A stretch of 64,000 nt of DNA, from NCBI GenBank assembly GCA_023250955.1, contig JAHEZQ010000006.1, forward strand, positions 1 to 64,000, written 5' to 3'. Positions within the stretch are counted from its first letter, which is position 1. Every line of letters begins with the position of its first letter. Positions 28,503 through 37,836 of this stretch are shown one piece after another. The notes below the pieces were generated by a model, which saw only the letters and a list, made by a program, of their open reading frames with translations, did not search any database and was not told the origin of the DNA. Made by a program: the position numbers and the translations under genes. Origin of the DNA: Melioribacter sp. Lineage in GTDB: Bacteria > Bacteroidota > Ignavibacteria > Ignavibacteriales > Melioribacteraceae.

Positions 28503-29553
28503 TTTTTTTGATAACAAACTGATCCATAAACTCACTTCCGAATGCAAGTGACGGAGTGTAAGTTCCGGGTTTAAGAGTATTTTTCAAAACTCTTTCTACA
28601 CTCTCAGCGGCTCCAATTGCAGTTAGATTATATCCTTCCATAACTTGATAAACTTCCTCAATCATTTTCCCTTTTGAATTTTCTACTCTGCCCCATACAT
28701 ACGTTTTAGTCGAATCGCGTTTTGATTTTACAGGTCCGGTTAAGATTTTCTTCATAAATATTGATACAATATTTTTTATTAAGGGTATCTTTAAAATTTT
28801 CAAGAAGAAAAGAACAAGTGATTTTAATTTAACCATTAGCCTCGGCAAAGCAATATAAACTTCTACATTGGGAATTTTTGTTGATTGATACGATGAATAA
28901 ACATCGCCCCACGGAATTGAAAGTCCGCAAAACAAAAAATTTTTTATTTTAATATCAACCGTAAACTCGCCAATATTTGATTCGATCATTTTTCCATCAC
29001 GCCGTATTCTTCCGGTTCCGCCAAGGAATTCCAGAGTTGTTAACCATGTACCTCTTGAAATTTTTCCGCCCTTGTTTGAAAAACCTAATTTCAAATTAGT
29101 TGCGTCTGGCATTTGTTCGCTTAATCTCTTTGCTAGACAATCAGTTGGGATAATATCAAAACCAACACTCGGTAGGAATACAACTCCCTTTTCTTTTGCT
29201 TTTTGATTCAGATAAAATGCCAAATACATAGCGGGAATTTCGCCCGTGATATCAAGGTAGTTGCATTTACATCTTAAACACGCTTCCATAATTTCTTTTG
29301 CAGTGAACTTAAACGGACCGGCACAATTTAAAACAGTATGTACTCCGTTTAATACGGCATCTAATTTTTCATTATCATAAAGATCAACAGCTCTATATTC
29401 ACAATTATATTTTTGAGAAAGTTCTCTCAAGGCTGGTTCATTTCTTCCGGAAAGAATTGGCCTTATTCCTCTTGAAATTAGTTCTTCTATAATTAATTGT
29501 GCAGAATATCCATTCGCACCGTAAACCATTAATTTATTATTTAGTATTGCCAT
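28495..29553 (-). CDS. saccharopine dehydrogenase-like NAD(P)-binding protein (trans-acting enoyl reductase type)
   Basis: A 352-residue protein with an N-terminal Rossmann motif, VYGANGYSAQLIIEELISRG, and the block VLNCAGPFKFTAKEIMEACLRCKCNYLDITGE near 70-100. That block is typical of saccharopine-dehydrogenase-fold proteins such as trans-acting enoyl reductases and their relatives. The C-terminal half includes a hydrophobic stretch near 235-265. True lysine metabolism is unlikely: neighbouring genes do not fit, and the family is mainly linked to lipid or unknown reductions. Confidence 0.75.
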   Translation of the reverse strand: MAILNNKLMVYGANGYSAQLIIEELISRGIRPILSGRNEPALRELSQKYNCEYRAVDLYDNEKLDAVLNGVHTVLNCAGPFKFTAKEIMEACLRCKCNYLDITGEIPAMYLAFYLNQKAKEKGVVFLPSVGFDIIPTDCLAKRLSEQMPDATNLKLGFSNKGGKISRGTWLTTLEFLGGTGRIRRDGKMIESNIGEFTVDIKIKNFLFCGLSIPWGDVYSSYQSTKIPNVEVYIALPRLMVKLKSLVLFFLKILKIPLIKNIVSIFMKKILTGPVKSKRDSTKTYVWGRVENSKGKMIEEVYQVMEGYNLTAIGAAESVERVLKNTLKPGTYTPSLAFGSEFMDQFVIKKII

Positions 29554-29655
29554 TTTAGTTGCTCATAAAATTTTTATTCTGAATATGGATTTATTAAAAA
29601 ATTGAAGAGGTAACGCCAATATTATTTTCCTATTCAACTATTATTAATTTAGAAA

Positions 29656-30468
29656 TTATTTTAGCAAAGTATTGGGATTTAAGTTTAGTGCTTCTATATC
29701 CTTAAAATAATTTACTGTCCCTACTTTTAATTCAACTGTTGAAGCATCGTCACAAACAATAATTGCTTTGGGATGAAGCTGTAATGCACTTACCGTCCAC
29801 ATGTGATTTAGTCCTTCTTCAACCACTTTATTCAGTGCCCTTGCTTTATTATGGCCGATTATTATTACTAAAACTTCTTTTGCGTCCATTACCGTTTTAA
29901 CTCCAACTGTTAAAGCAGTTTTGGGGACTTTATTAATATCGTTATCAAAAAATCTTGAGTTGGCCATTATTGTATCCATTGTTAAAGTTTTAACACGTGT
30001 TAAAGAGCCTAAAGAAGAGCCGGGTTCGTTAAATGCAATATGTCCGTCAGGACCCACACCGCCGAGAAACAAATCAATGCCTCCAATACTTTTAATTTTT
30101 TCTTCATATTTCTCACATTCTGCTTCTAAATTTTCAACATTTCCATTTAAGATATTTACATTACTTTTTTTAATATCAATGTGACTGAAGAATTTACTCC
30201 ACATAAAATAATGATAACTCTCTGGATGAGATTCGGGAAGACCGACGTATTCATCCATATTGAATGTGACTACATTTTTAAAAGAAATCTTTCCAGAACT
30301 GCAAAGCTTTATCAGTTCTTTATACATTCCAATCGGCGAAGAACCTGTAGGTAATCCAAGTACAAAAGGTTTTGACGGAGATGGATTAAATTCTAAAAGT
30401 TTTGATGCGACATAATTAGCTGCCCATTTCGAGACTAATTCATAATTCGGTTGAATTATTAATCTCAT
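29656..30468 (-). CDS. nagB: glucosamine-6-phosphate deaminase
   Basis: A 270-residue enzyme that interconverts glucosamine-6-phosphate with fructose-6-phosphate and ammonia. Motifs: [16 protein letters not shown] (phosphate loop), [22 protein letters not shown] with the catalytic Asp, and [16 protein letters not shown] with the catalytic His. Length and spacing match E. coli NagB. It is preceded 32 bases upstream by the alternative GlmU gene in the same direction, which suggests a joint role in amino-sugar supply. No nagA is present nearby. Confidence 0.95.
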   Translation of the reverse strand: MRLIIQPNYELVSKWAANYVASKLLEFNPSPSKPFVLGLPTGSSPIGMYKELIKLCSSGKISFKNVVTFNMDEYVGLPESHPESYHYFMWSKFFSHIDIKKSNVNILNGNVENLEAECEKYEEKIKSIGGIDLFLGGVGPDGHIAFNEPGSSLGSLTRVKTLTMDTIMANSRFFDNDINKVPKTALTVGVKTVMDAKEVLVIIIGHNKARALNKVVEEGLNHMWTVSALQLHPKAIIVCDDASTVELKVGTVNYFKDIEALNLNPNTLLK

Positions 30469-30500
30469 TTTTGCTCCTGAAGTTTATGAACAATTAATTT

Positions 30501-31760
30501 CTAATCTGATATCCCTCTTCGTATTCTTTCATTTTTTGTTAATTCAAATACCTTTGATAATAAATTTTTGTCGGCTTTAGTAAATTCAATCTTTCTTCTT
30601 GCCATTACTTTTTTTGCAACTTCAATTCCGTTATCCAAATTATAAGTAGTCATCGAATCAGCACCGCCCCATGCAAAAGAAGGAATATATTTTGGAGGAA
30701 ACCCAGAACCAAAAACATTACTAGCTACACCGCAAACCGTTCCTGTATTAAACATAGAGTTTATTGAGGTCTTGGAATGATCACCCATTATTAGACCGAC
30801 AAACATCTTTCCTGAATCAACTTGTTTATCGTTTATAATTACTTTTATGTTTCCGTAATTGTTCTTTAAGTCGCTGTTATTTGTATCTGCCCCTAAATTG
30901 CACCATGGTGAAATATATGAATGGCCAATAAATCCGTCGTGCTGTTTATTTGCGTAAGAATGAATTATAGAACCTTCAACTTCACCGCCCACTTTGCAGA
31001 ATTCACCAATGCTGGTATTTTCATAAATTTTAGCAGCTATCTTAATCGTCGAATTATCGCCCACGAAACACGGTCCAACAATTACGGAATTGGACATAAC
31101 TTTTACATTCTTACCAATATAAACCGGACCTTCCTCTGCATCTATAACAACTCCGGGTTTTATTACAGAATTTTCTCCGATAAAAATATTTTTTTTGTTT
31201 AATAAAACAGCGCTTTTATAAACTTTACCACGAATATTTTTTTGGGGGGGGTTGAGAAGAACAAAATCGGAGAGTATTTGTTCGCCATTGTTTGAAATCA
31301 AATCCCATGGGAAATTAATAATTGTCGCTTCACAATTTGCACTTTCAATTCCTTCGAAAAGATTTTTAGTAAGAACAGAGTCTAATTTTGAAATAATTTT
31401 TTTCAAATTATTACCGCTTAGTTTAGCAGCTACAAAAACATCTCCTGAATAATAAAGAGCATCTCCTTTTTTAGAAATCAGTTTAATTGTTTTCGAATTT
31501 AGAATTACTCTGCCGTTTACGAATAAACATGAATCGAGTCCGCTCAAATTATTTACTAATAAGTTCTTATTAATCTCTTTTACTTTTTCTTCAAGATACT
31601 TGCGACAATGCAGAAATATTTTAGCTGAAGGAAACGAATTTTCAATCTTTTCTCTTAATGTTAAAATGCCGCAGCGCAGATCATAAACAGGTCGCATATA
31701 AACAAGAGGTAATAGATTCTCATATTTTTCGTCTTCAACAATGCAAATATTCTTTATCAT
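30501..31760 (-). CDS. GlmU-like sugar nucleotidyltransferase with left-handed beta-helix (Bacteroidetes alternative type)
   Basis: A 419-residue protein. The N-terminal half lacks the usual LAAGxGTRM signature of nucleotidyltransferases and instead starts ICIVEDEKYENLLPLVYMRPVYDLRCGILTLREK. The C-terminal half (about 190-350) is a hexapeptide beta-helix: IFIGENSVIKPGVVI, VYIGKNVKVMSNSVIVG, FVGDNSTIKIAAKI. The block GLIMGDHSKTSINSMFNTGTVCGVASNVFG follows. This pattern matches the alternative GlmU family described for Bacteroidetes, proposed to acetylate glucosamine-1-phosphate and make UDP-GlcNAc. Pairing with nagB supports an amino-sugar role. Confidence 0.8.
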   Translation of the reverse strand: MIKNICIVEDEKYENLLPLVYMRPVYDLRCGILTLREKIENSFPSAKIFLHCRKYLEEKVKEINKNLLVNNLSGLDSCLFVNGRVILNSKTIKLISKKGDALYYSGDVFVAAKLSGNNLKKIISKLDSVLTKNLFEGIESANCEATIINFPWDLISNNGEQILSDFVLLNPPQKNIRGKVYKSAVLLNKKNIFIGENSVIKPGVVIDAEEGPVYIGKNVKVMSNSVIVGPCFVGDNSTIKIAAKIYENTSIGEFCKVGGEVEGSIIHSYANKQHDGFIGHSYISPWCNLGADTNNSDLKNNYGNIKVIINDKQVDSGKMFVGLIMGDHSKTSINSMFNTGTVCGVASNVFGSGFPPKYIPSFAWGGADSMTTYNLDNGIEVAKKVMARRKIEFTKADKNLLSKVFELTKNERIRRGISD

Positions 31761-31949
31761 TTATTTGCCTTCTTTAATTGTTAATTTAAAATAGAAAAAA
31801 AAGATATCATTTAAATGACGTCCTTAATAAATACGTATTAAATCTTTCAATTCGCTCACAAACTCAATATCCATCTTAGGCAAGAAATAATTAAATTAAT
31901 ATTGAAAGAATGAGAAAATATCGAATTTGACTTGGTAAATCTTCTCGTC

Positions 31950-31964
31950 TTAACAATTTGTTAA
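31950..31964. promoter_or_regulatory. candidate operator: perfect 15-bp palindrome, with further half-sites
   Basis: TTAACAA-T-TTGTTAA is a perfect palindrome 74 bases upstream of the polysaccharide island. The 9-mer TTAACAATT recurs at 31950, 31972 and 32017, offsets of 22 and 45 bases, close to two and four helical turns. That geometry suits a regulator bound on one face. No regulator gene is adjacent, and the DNA is AT-rich, so this is a suggestion only. Confidence 0.3.
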
Positions 31965-32037
31965 TCAATTTTTAACAATTTAGTAATAGGCAAATTCTAT
32001 TATTGTTGTGGTTTTCTTAACAATTAACAAATAAACC

Positions 32038-33057
32038 ATGTATAAGAAAAAAATTCTTTTCATTTGTGGATCGCTTAATCAGACTTCGATGATGCATCAA
32101 ATCTCGCAGCATATGCAAGATTTCGATTGCTACTTTACGCCATACTATACCGATGGATTTATAAACTATCTAGTCAGTATCGGTTATATAAAATTTTCAA
32201 TACTCAACGGCCAATTCCGGTTAAAAACGGAAGACTACATTCATAAAAATAATCTTCAACTTGATTACCGTGGAGTCAATAATGATTATAATTTGATATA
32301 TACATGCGCCGATTTGATCATGCCTAAAAACATCCGCAAGAAAAAAGTAATTCTTGTTCAGGAAGGAATGACCGATCCGGAAACATTAATGTTTCATCTG
32401 GTCAAGTATCTCAAACTTCCGCGTTGGCTTGCAAGTACTTCAACTATGGGAATGTCGGATCAGTATACTTTATTCTGCGTTGCTTCCGAAGGTTATAAAG
32501 ATTTTTTTGTCAGCAAGAAAGGTGTAAAGCCGGAGAAAATTATTGTGACCGGAATTCCGAACTTTGACAACCTGCAGCAATTCGCAAACAACGATTTCCC
32601 TCATAAAAATTTTGCACTTGTGGCAACCTCAGATGCACGCGAAACCTATAAAATTGAGAATAGAAAAAAGTTGATTAACGATTGCGTTAATATTGCAAGT
32701 GGCCGGCAGCTTATTTTTAAGTTGCATCCAAACGAAAATATTGAACGCGCAACGGAAGAGATTAATCAATACGCTCCCGGTGCACTTGTCTTCCCTAGTG
32801 GAAATATTAACCAGATGATCGCCAACTGTGATATTCTTATTACCAAATTTTCTTCAGTGGTTTATGTAGGAATATTGTTCGGCAAGGAAGTTCATTCCGC
32901 TTTTAATATTGAAGAGCTGAAACAATTGATGCCGATTCAAAACAATGGAACATCTGCAGAAAAAATTGCACAGATTGGAAAACATTTTCTCGAGTATCCA
33001 CAAGCATCTTTAGATGAAATTCACACAAAGTTTGAATTAAGTTTGGTTAAACGGTGA
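32038..33057 (+). CDS. GT-B-fold transferase, CDP-glycerol glycerophosphotransferase/polysialyltransferase-like
   Basis: A 339-residue cytoplasmic protein without membrane segments, first gene of the surface-sugar island. Motifs seen: VILVQEGMTDPE near residue 105, IVTGIPNFDN near 180, FKLHPNENIERA near 230 and a TKFSSVVYVG block near 267. An acidic-Gly motif, HP and SS in this order are features of CMP-sugar-using bacterial polysialyl and KpsS-type transferases. TagF-type enzymes share the HP and SS parts. It probably transfers the island's activated sugar to a glycan or lipid. Donor and acceptor are inferred from neighbours only. Its stop overlaps the next start (GTGA). Confidence 0.65.
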   Translation: MYKKKILFICGSLNQTSMMHQISQHMQDFDCYFTPYYTDGFINYLVSIGYIKFSILNGQFRLKTEDYIHKNNLQLDYRGVNNDYNLIYTCADLIMPKNIRKKKVILVQEGMTDPETLMFHLVKYLKLPRWLASTSTMGMSDQYTLFCVASEGYKDFFVSKKGVKPEKIIVTGIPNFDNLQQFANNDFPHKNFALVATSDARETYKIENRKKLINDCVNIASGRQLIFKLHPNENIERATEEINQYAPGALVFPSGNINQMIANCDILITKFSSVVYVGILFGKEVHSAFNIEELKQLMPIQNNGTSAEKIAQIGKHFLEYPQASLDEIHTKFELSLVKR

Positions 33058-33857
33058 AAATAATTACAGTCATACAAGCACGAATGTCATCAACACGGTT
33101 GCCTGGTAAAGTTATGCTGCCGTTATTAGGTAAACCTCTTTTGATTCGTATGATTGAACGTGTTAATTCGACACAACATGTCGGTGATGTAATAGTTGCA
33201 ACTTCAACAAATCACGATGATGATGAAATCGAAAGTTTGTGTGTTCAAAACGACTTGATTTGCTTCCGCGGTCACTTAACCGACCTCTTAGACAGACACT
33301 ATCAAGTTGCAAAGCAATTCAATGCAGATGCAGTAGTAAAAATTCCGTCCGATTGCCCACTTATAGATCCTAAAGTGATTGATAAAGTTATCGAGCATTA
33401 TGTTGGTTCCGATGAGTTTGATTTTGTAAGTAATCTGCATCCGGCAACATATCCGGATGGAAACGATGTCGAAATATTTTCATTCGAATCGCTTGAGTGT
33501 GCTTGGAAAGATGCAACAAAAGATTACGAACGCGAGCATACAACACCATTTATTTGGGAACATCAAGATGTTTTTTCCGTTGGCAATGTTACTTGGGAAA
33601 CCGGATATGATTATTCTTCTACTCATAGGTGGACAATTGATTTCCCTGAAGATTATGAGTTTATTAGAAAAGTTTATGATGAACTCTATTCAAAAAATCC
33701 CGCTTTTAGTCTAAACGATATATTAACTTTGCTTAAACAAAAACCGGAAATCGCAGAAATAAATCAGCAATATCTCGGCAAATACTGGTACGAAGACCAT
33801 CTTAATGAATTAACTCACATTGACGAATACAAAAACAAAATCAAACGAAATGAATAA
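33054..33857 (+). CDS. SpsF-like cytidylyltransferase
   Basis: A 267-residue nucleotidyltransferase starting at GTG 33054, which overlaps the previous stop by 4 bases. The N-terminal signature VIQARMSSTRLPGKVMLPLLGKPLL is that of SpsF/CMP-KDO-synthetase-like enzymes, and KIPSDCPLIDPKVIDKVI contains the metal-binding Asp. Expected reaction: activation of an acidic or 3-deoxy sugar with CTP. The NeuB-like synthase and KdsC-like phosphatase downstream support a CMP-sugar product. SpsF was first named for spore-coat polysaccharide, which is irrelevant in this lineage. Confidence 0.8.
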   Translation: MKIITVIQARMSSTRLPGKVMLPLLGKPLLIRMIERVNSTQHVGDVIVATSTNHDDDEIESLCVQNDLICFRGHLTDLLDRHYQVAKQFNADAVVKIPSDCPLIDPKVIDKVIEHYVGSDEFDFVSNLHPATYPDGNDVEIFSFESLECAWKDATKDYEREHTTPFIWEHQDVFSVGNVTWETGYDYSSTHRWTIDFPEDYEFIRKVYDELYSKNPAFSLNDILTLLKQKPEIAEINQQYLGKYWYEDHLNELTHIDEYKNKIKRNE

Positions 33858-34707
33858 GAAAAAATTAAACGATCTTGAGCAGACAGCTTTACGTGTACGT
33901 GAACATATTATTCGAATGAGCGGCAACGGCGGATGTTTTATCGGTGCATCATTATCATGTGCCGACCTTATCGTTTACCTTTACAAAGAATTTTTAAATG
34001 TCTCACCAAAAAAATTTCAAGATCCAAACCGTGATTATTTTTTCCTCTCGAAAGGACACGATGTTCCTGCGCTTTATGGTACATACGTTGAACTTGGCTG
34101 GCTTGAAGAAGAGAGACTAAAGAATCATCTTAAAACGACCGACAATATTTATTGGCATCCAAACAGAAACATTCCCGGTATTGAGTTTCATTCCGGTTCA
34201 TTAGGACATAATCTTTCTGTAGCAATGGGCGTTGCAATGGATTGCAAACTTCGTAAACAGAAAAATAAAATTGTCGTTGTTGTCGGCGACGGCGAACTTA
34301 ATGAAGGATCTATGTGGGAAGCTTTACTCGTGGCATCTGCCTACAAACTTGATAACCTTTTGATAGTTGTTGACCGGAATCAATTTCAGGCAAATATGCA
34401 GACCGAAGATTTAATACCACTTAAACCTTTAACTAAAAAGTTTTCAGCATTTGGATGTTCAATTAAGAAAATTAACGGACATAATTTTGAACAGATGGAA
34501 AAAGCTTTTTCAAAAACTCCATTTGAGAAAAATAAAGTCTCCGTTGTAATTGCAGAAACGGTACGCGGTAAAGGATTACCCAGTATTCAGAAACGCGCTG
34601 ATCGCTGGTTTGTAAATTTTAAGGAAGAAGAAATAGAACAATTATTAAAAGAGCTTCATGGCAGTAAAAAAACAAAATTAACTTCAGAAACCATTGTGGC
34701 GAGATAA
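33850..34707 (+). CDS. transketolase, N-terminal (thiamine-diphosphate-binding) subunit
   Basis: 285 residues from ATG 33850, which overlaps the cytidylyltransferase stop by 8 bases; an upstream in-frame start at 33820 would overlap more. It has the transketolase ThDP motif VVVGDGELNEGSMWEALLVASAYKLDNL near 147-174 and FLSKGHDVPALYG near the start. It corresponds to the N-terminal half of full transketolase, and the partner half is the next gene. Located in a surface-sugar island, it more likely makes a special precursor than serving the pentose pathway. Confidence 0.88.
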   Translation: MNKKKLNDLEQTALRVREHIIRMSGNGGCFIGASLSCADLIVYLYKEFLNVSPKKFQDPNRDYFFLSKGHDVPALYGTYVELGWLEEERLKNHLKTTDNIYWHPNRNIPGIEFHSGSLGHNLSVAMGVAMDCKLRKQKNKIVVVVGDGELNEGSMWEALLVASAYKLDNLLIVVDRNQFQANMQTEDLIPLKPLTKKFSAFGCSIKKINGHNFEQMEKAFSKTPFEKNKVSVVIAETVRGKGLPSIQKRADRWFVNFKEEEIEQLLKELHGSKKTKLTSETIVAR

Positions 34708-34708
34708 G

Positions 34709-35614
34709 ATGACTTACGAAGATTTAATATTTGAACTCATAAATAAAGATGACCGATATATGATTATGACTTCCGAGAATAGATCGGCGATGAGAAACAT
34801 TACAACAAAAATTAAAAATAATTTTATCGATACAGGAATAACTGAACAAACATTAATCGGGATGGCAGCTGGACTTGCTTTACGCGGTAGAATTCCCATT
34901 GTTCATGCACTTGCAACATTTTTAACTATGCGCGCATTCGAATTTATTCGCACTGATGTTGGAATCGGAAATCTTCCGGTTAAAATTGTCGGGGCTGTTC
35001 CAGGATTTTTATCAGACGGTAACGGTCCAACTCACCAAGCAATAGAAGACGTTTCAATCATGCGCGGAATTCCGAATATAAATGTATTTTGTCCGGCAGA
35101 CGAAGATGATATGCTGAAATGTTTGCCAAAAATTTTTGAATACCCTTCCCCATTTTACATCCGTTATAACAATACAAAACCAGTTGCGGAGCATAGCAAA
35201 TTTGAATTTGGTAAAGCTGAAATGTTTGGTGAAGGAAAGGATGTAGCAATTCTTGTTTATGGATTTCTTTTCGGGCAAGCATTCAAAGCAAAGGAGATTT
35301 TAGAATCAAATGGTATTTCAGTTAGATTGATTAACATCCGCACACCAAAACCAGTTGATGAAAATGCAATATTGAAAGCTGTCGAGGAATGCAAGCTGAT
35401 TGTTACTATCGAAGATCATTTTATAACTGGTGGACTATATTCAATTCTAGCCGAAGTACTTTTACGAAACAGAAAAACTGCCAATGTTCTTCCATTCGCT
35501 TTTATGAATAAATGGTTTAAGCCAGGTTTATTGAATGACGTTCTGGAGTATGAGGGATTTACTGCTAAACAGATATCACACAAAATTATTAAGCAATTAG
35601 CTGTTAGCCATTAG
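34709..35614 (+). CDS. transketolase, C-terminal (pyrimidine-binding) subunit
   Basis: About 301 residues from ATG 34709, one base after the preceding stop; a TTG at 34694 would overlap it. It carries the activating Glu region NFIDTGITEQTLIGMAAGLALRG, then FLSDGNGPTHQAIEDVSIMRGIPN near 105-130, typical of the Pyr domain, and the C-terminal LINIRTPKPVDENAI...VTIEDHFITGGL. With the previous protein it should form an alpha2beta2 ThDP enzyme transferring a two-carbon ketol unit. The substrate is not identifiable from sequence. Confidence 0.88.
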   Translation: MTYEDLIFELINKDDRYMIMTSENRSAMRNITTKIKNNFIDTGITEQTLIGMAAGLALRGRIPIVHALATFLTMRAFEFIRTDVGIGNLPVKIVGAVPGFLSDGNGPTHQAIEDVSIMRGIPNINVFCPADEDDMLKCLPKIFEYPSPFYIRYNNTKPVAEHSKFEFGKAEMFGEGKDVAILVYGFLFGQAFKAKEILESNGISVRLINIRTPKPVDENAILKAVEECKLIVTIEDHFITGGLYSILAEVLLRNRKTANVLPFAFMNKWFKPGLLNDVLEYEGFTAKQISHKIIKQLAVSH

Positions 35615-35627
35615 CCGGAGTATTTGA

Positions 35628-36962
35628 ATGCCGAACAAAATAAGTTTAACAAACAATTTCCCCGAAATAAAAAAATCAAACGAGCTTTACAATCGTGCAC
35701 TGGGATTAATTCCATCTGTAACACAAACACTTGCTAAAGGTCCAGGACAATGGATCAACGGAGTTGCACCAAAATATTTAGTAAAAGGAAAAGGATCTCA
35801 TGTGTGGGATGCTGATGGTAACGAATACATTGATTACATGATGGGCGTTGGTCCACTATCGCTTGGTTATGCATATCCAAAAGTTGATGAAGCAATAAAG
35901 AAACAATTGGAAGATGGAATTACATTTTCGATGATGCACCCGCTCGAAGTTGAAGTTGCTGAAATGATTAGAAATATTATTCCGAACGCAGAAGCAATCC
36001 GTTACAGTAAAACCGGCGCTGATGCAACAAGTGCAGCAGTCCGACTTGCGCGTGCATACACAGGAAAAAATAAAATATTATGTTGTGGCTATCACGGCTG
36101 GCATGATTGGTATATTGCTGTTACAGCACGCAACCAAGGAATTCCTGAAGTTGTACAAGCTCTTTCTTTTACATTCAATTATAATGATATTGATTCCGTA
36201 AAGAATTCAATTGATAATGATGTTGCGGCAATAATTCTTGAGCCGGTTGTGTTCGCTGAACCGAAAGATAATTTTCTTCACAAACTTGCCGAGTTGTGTG
36301 AGCAAAAAGGGATCGTTTTGATCTTTGATGAAATGTGGACGGGATTTAGAATGGCTCTTGGCGGTGCGCAAGAATATTTTGGAATCACTCCCGATCTCGC
36401 TACATATTCAAAAGCAGTTGCCAACGGGATGCCGATCTCGATTCTGACTGGCAAAAGAAAAATTATGGATCTTGCCGATGAAGATATTTTCTTCTATACA
36501 ACTTTCGGCGGAGAAGCTTTGTCTCTTGCGGCTGCAAAAGCAACAATCGAAGAATTACGTGATAAGAACGTTCCAAAGTTCTTAAACGACCAAGGCAAGA
36601 AATTAAAAGATGGATATAATTTAATTACAAATAAATTAGGATTAGATTTCACAAAAACAATTGGCTACAATTGGCGTTCGATGGCAACGTTTGATGAAAA
36701 AGCCGGTGATTCGCTAATTCAAAAATCTTTGATGCAGCAGGAGATGATAAAGCGCGGAGTTCTCTGGCAAGGATTTTTTAATATGTCATACTCTCACAGC
36801 AATACAGATGTAGATTATACGCTTCAAGCATTAGATGAATCTCTTTCTGTTCTGAAAAAAGCAGTCCAGGAAAATAAATTGAAAGAATCATTACGTGGAA
36901 TTCCGGTACAGCCAGTATTTAGAAAGGTGGATAATTTTAATATGAAGCCGGTTAGAAAATAG
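35628..36962 (+). CDS. class III aminotransferase (glutamate-1-semialdehyde aminomutase-like)
   Basis: A 444-residue PLP enzyme. Motifs: GSHVWDADGNEYIDYMMGVGPLSLGYAYP at the N-terminus, IRYSKTGADATSAAVRLARAYTGKNKI, CCGYHGWHDWY, IFDEMWTGFRMA with the PLP-binding Asp, and the Schiff-base Lys in ATYSKAVANGMPISILTG near 265. It resembles HemL, but the genomic setting (SDR, NeuB-like and cytidylyltransferase genes) argues for a sugar aminotransferase acting on a carbonyl made by the transketolase or SDR. A GGAG ribosome site precedes the ATG by 7 bases. Confidence 0.85.
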   Translation: MPNKISLTNNFPEIKKSNELYNRALGLIPSVTQTLAKGPGQWINGVAPKYLVKGKGSHVWDADGNEYIDYMMGVGPLSLGYAYPKVDEAIKKQLEDGITFSMMHPLEVEVAEMIRNIIPNAEAIRYSKTGADATSAAVRLARAYTGKNKILCCGYHGWHDWYIAVTARNQGIPEVVQALSFTFNYNDIDSVKNSIDNDVAAIILEPVVFAEPKDNFLHKLAELCEQKGIVLIFDEMWTGFRMALGGAQEYFGITPDLATYSKAVANGMPISILTGKRKIMDLADEDIFFYTTFGGEALSLAAAKATIEELRDKNVPKFLNDQGKKLKDGYNLITNKLGLDFTKTIGYNWRSMATFDEKAGDSLIQKSLMQQEMIKRGVLWQGFFNMSYSHSNTDVDYTLQALDESLSVLKKAVQENKLKESLRGIPVQPVFRKVDNFNMKPVRK

Positions 36963-37003
36963 TATAGAGTGAAGAACATAAAGTGCATTTAAGGAATTTA
37001 TAG

Positions 37004-37807
37004 ATGGAAATATTTTCACTTAAAAATAAAACTGCAATTGTAACCGGTGCATTAGGATTGATCGGTAAAGAACACTGCAAAGCATTAAGCGAAGCCGGAG
37101 CTAATGTTGTTGTAGCTGATATTGATGGATCAAAATGCTCCGAACTTGCAAAAACATTATCCACTGAATCAATTGGTGTTTCGCTCGATGTAACTAAAAA
37201 GGATTTGATTCAAAATTTTCGTGATAATGTTTTGAATAGATTTGGACACATTGATATTCTTGTTAACAATGCTGCTATTAATGATATGTTCGAAGATCCA
37301 AAAGCCGCAACTGAGCAATCAAAATTTGAAAATTATCCGCTTGAGCTTTGGCAAAAATCAATTGATGTTAATTTAACAGGAGTATTTTTGTGTTCGCAAA
37401 TTCTTGGAACTGAAATGGCAAAACAAAAGTGCGGAAGCATCATTAATATTGCTTCTACATACGGTATTACTGCGCCGGATCAATCACTATACATAAAAAA
37501 TGATGACACTCAATCATTCTTTAAGCCGCCGGCTTATTCTGCAACTAAAGGCGCCGTAATAATGTTTACTAAATATCTTGCAGCGTATTGGGGAAAAGAC
37601 GGAGTCCGTGTAAATACTTTAACACCAGGTGGAGTAGAAAATAATCAAGATGAATTTTTTATTGAAAAATATTCTTCTAAAACCCCTTTGGGAAGAATGG
37701 CGAAGCCATCAGATTACAAAGGCGCATTAATTTTCCTCGCGAGCGATGCATCAAGTTATATGACTGGTGCAAATTTAATAGTTGACGGCGGATGGACTTG
37801 CTGGTAA
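37004..37807 (+). CDS. short-chain dehydrogenase/reductase
   Basis: A 267-residue classical SDR. The cofactor motif is TGALGLIGKEHCKAL near 14-28, with acidic VADIDG afterwards suggesting NAD preference. NNAA lies near 91, IINIASTYG has the catalytic Ser, and YSATK is the YxxxK motif near 180. The ending TGANLIVDGGWTCW is typical. The role proposed is oxidation or reduction of a hydroxyl/keto group of the sugar intermediate made in this island. The exact substrate is unknown. Confidence 0.88.
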   Translation: MEIFSLKNKTAIVTGALGLIGKEHCKALSEAGANVVVADIDGSKCSELAKTLSTESIGVSLDVTKKDLIQNFRDNVLNRFGHIDILVNNAAINDMFEDPKAATEQSKFENYPLELWQKSIDVNLTGVFLCSQILGTEMAKQKCGSIINIASTYGITAPDQSLYIKNDDTQSFFKPPAYSATKGAVIMFTKYLAAYWGKDGVRVNTLTPGGVENNQDEFFIEKYSSKTPLGRMAKPSDYKGALIFLASDASSYMTGANLIVDGGWTCW

Positions 37808-37836
37808 TTTTATAACTCAGTACTTAGGAATTTTAT

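Noticed and set aside
33820-33849. Upstream start for the transketolase N-subunit, adding ten residues
   Set aside because: The extra stretch (MTNTKTKSNE) is the out-of-frame copy of the cytidylyltransferase C-terminus; the ATG at 33850 gives a normal overlap with the preceding stop.
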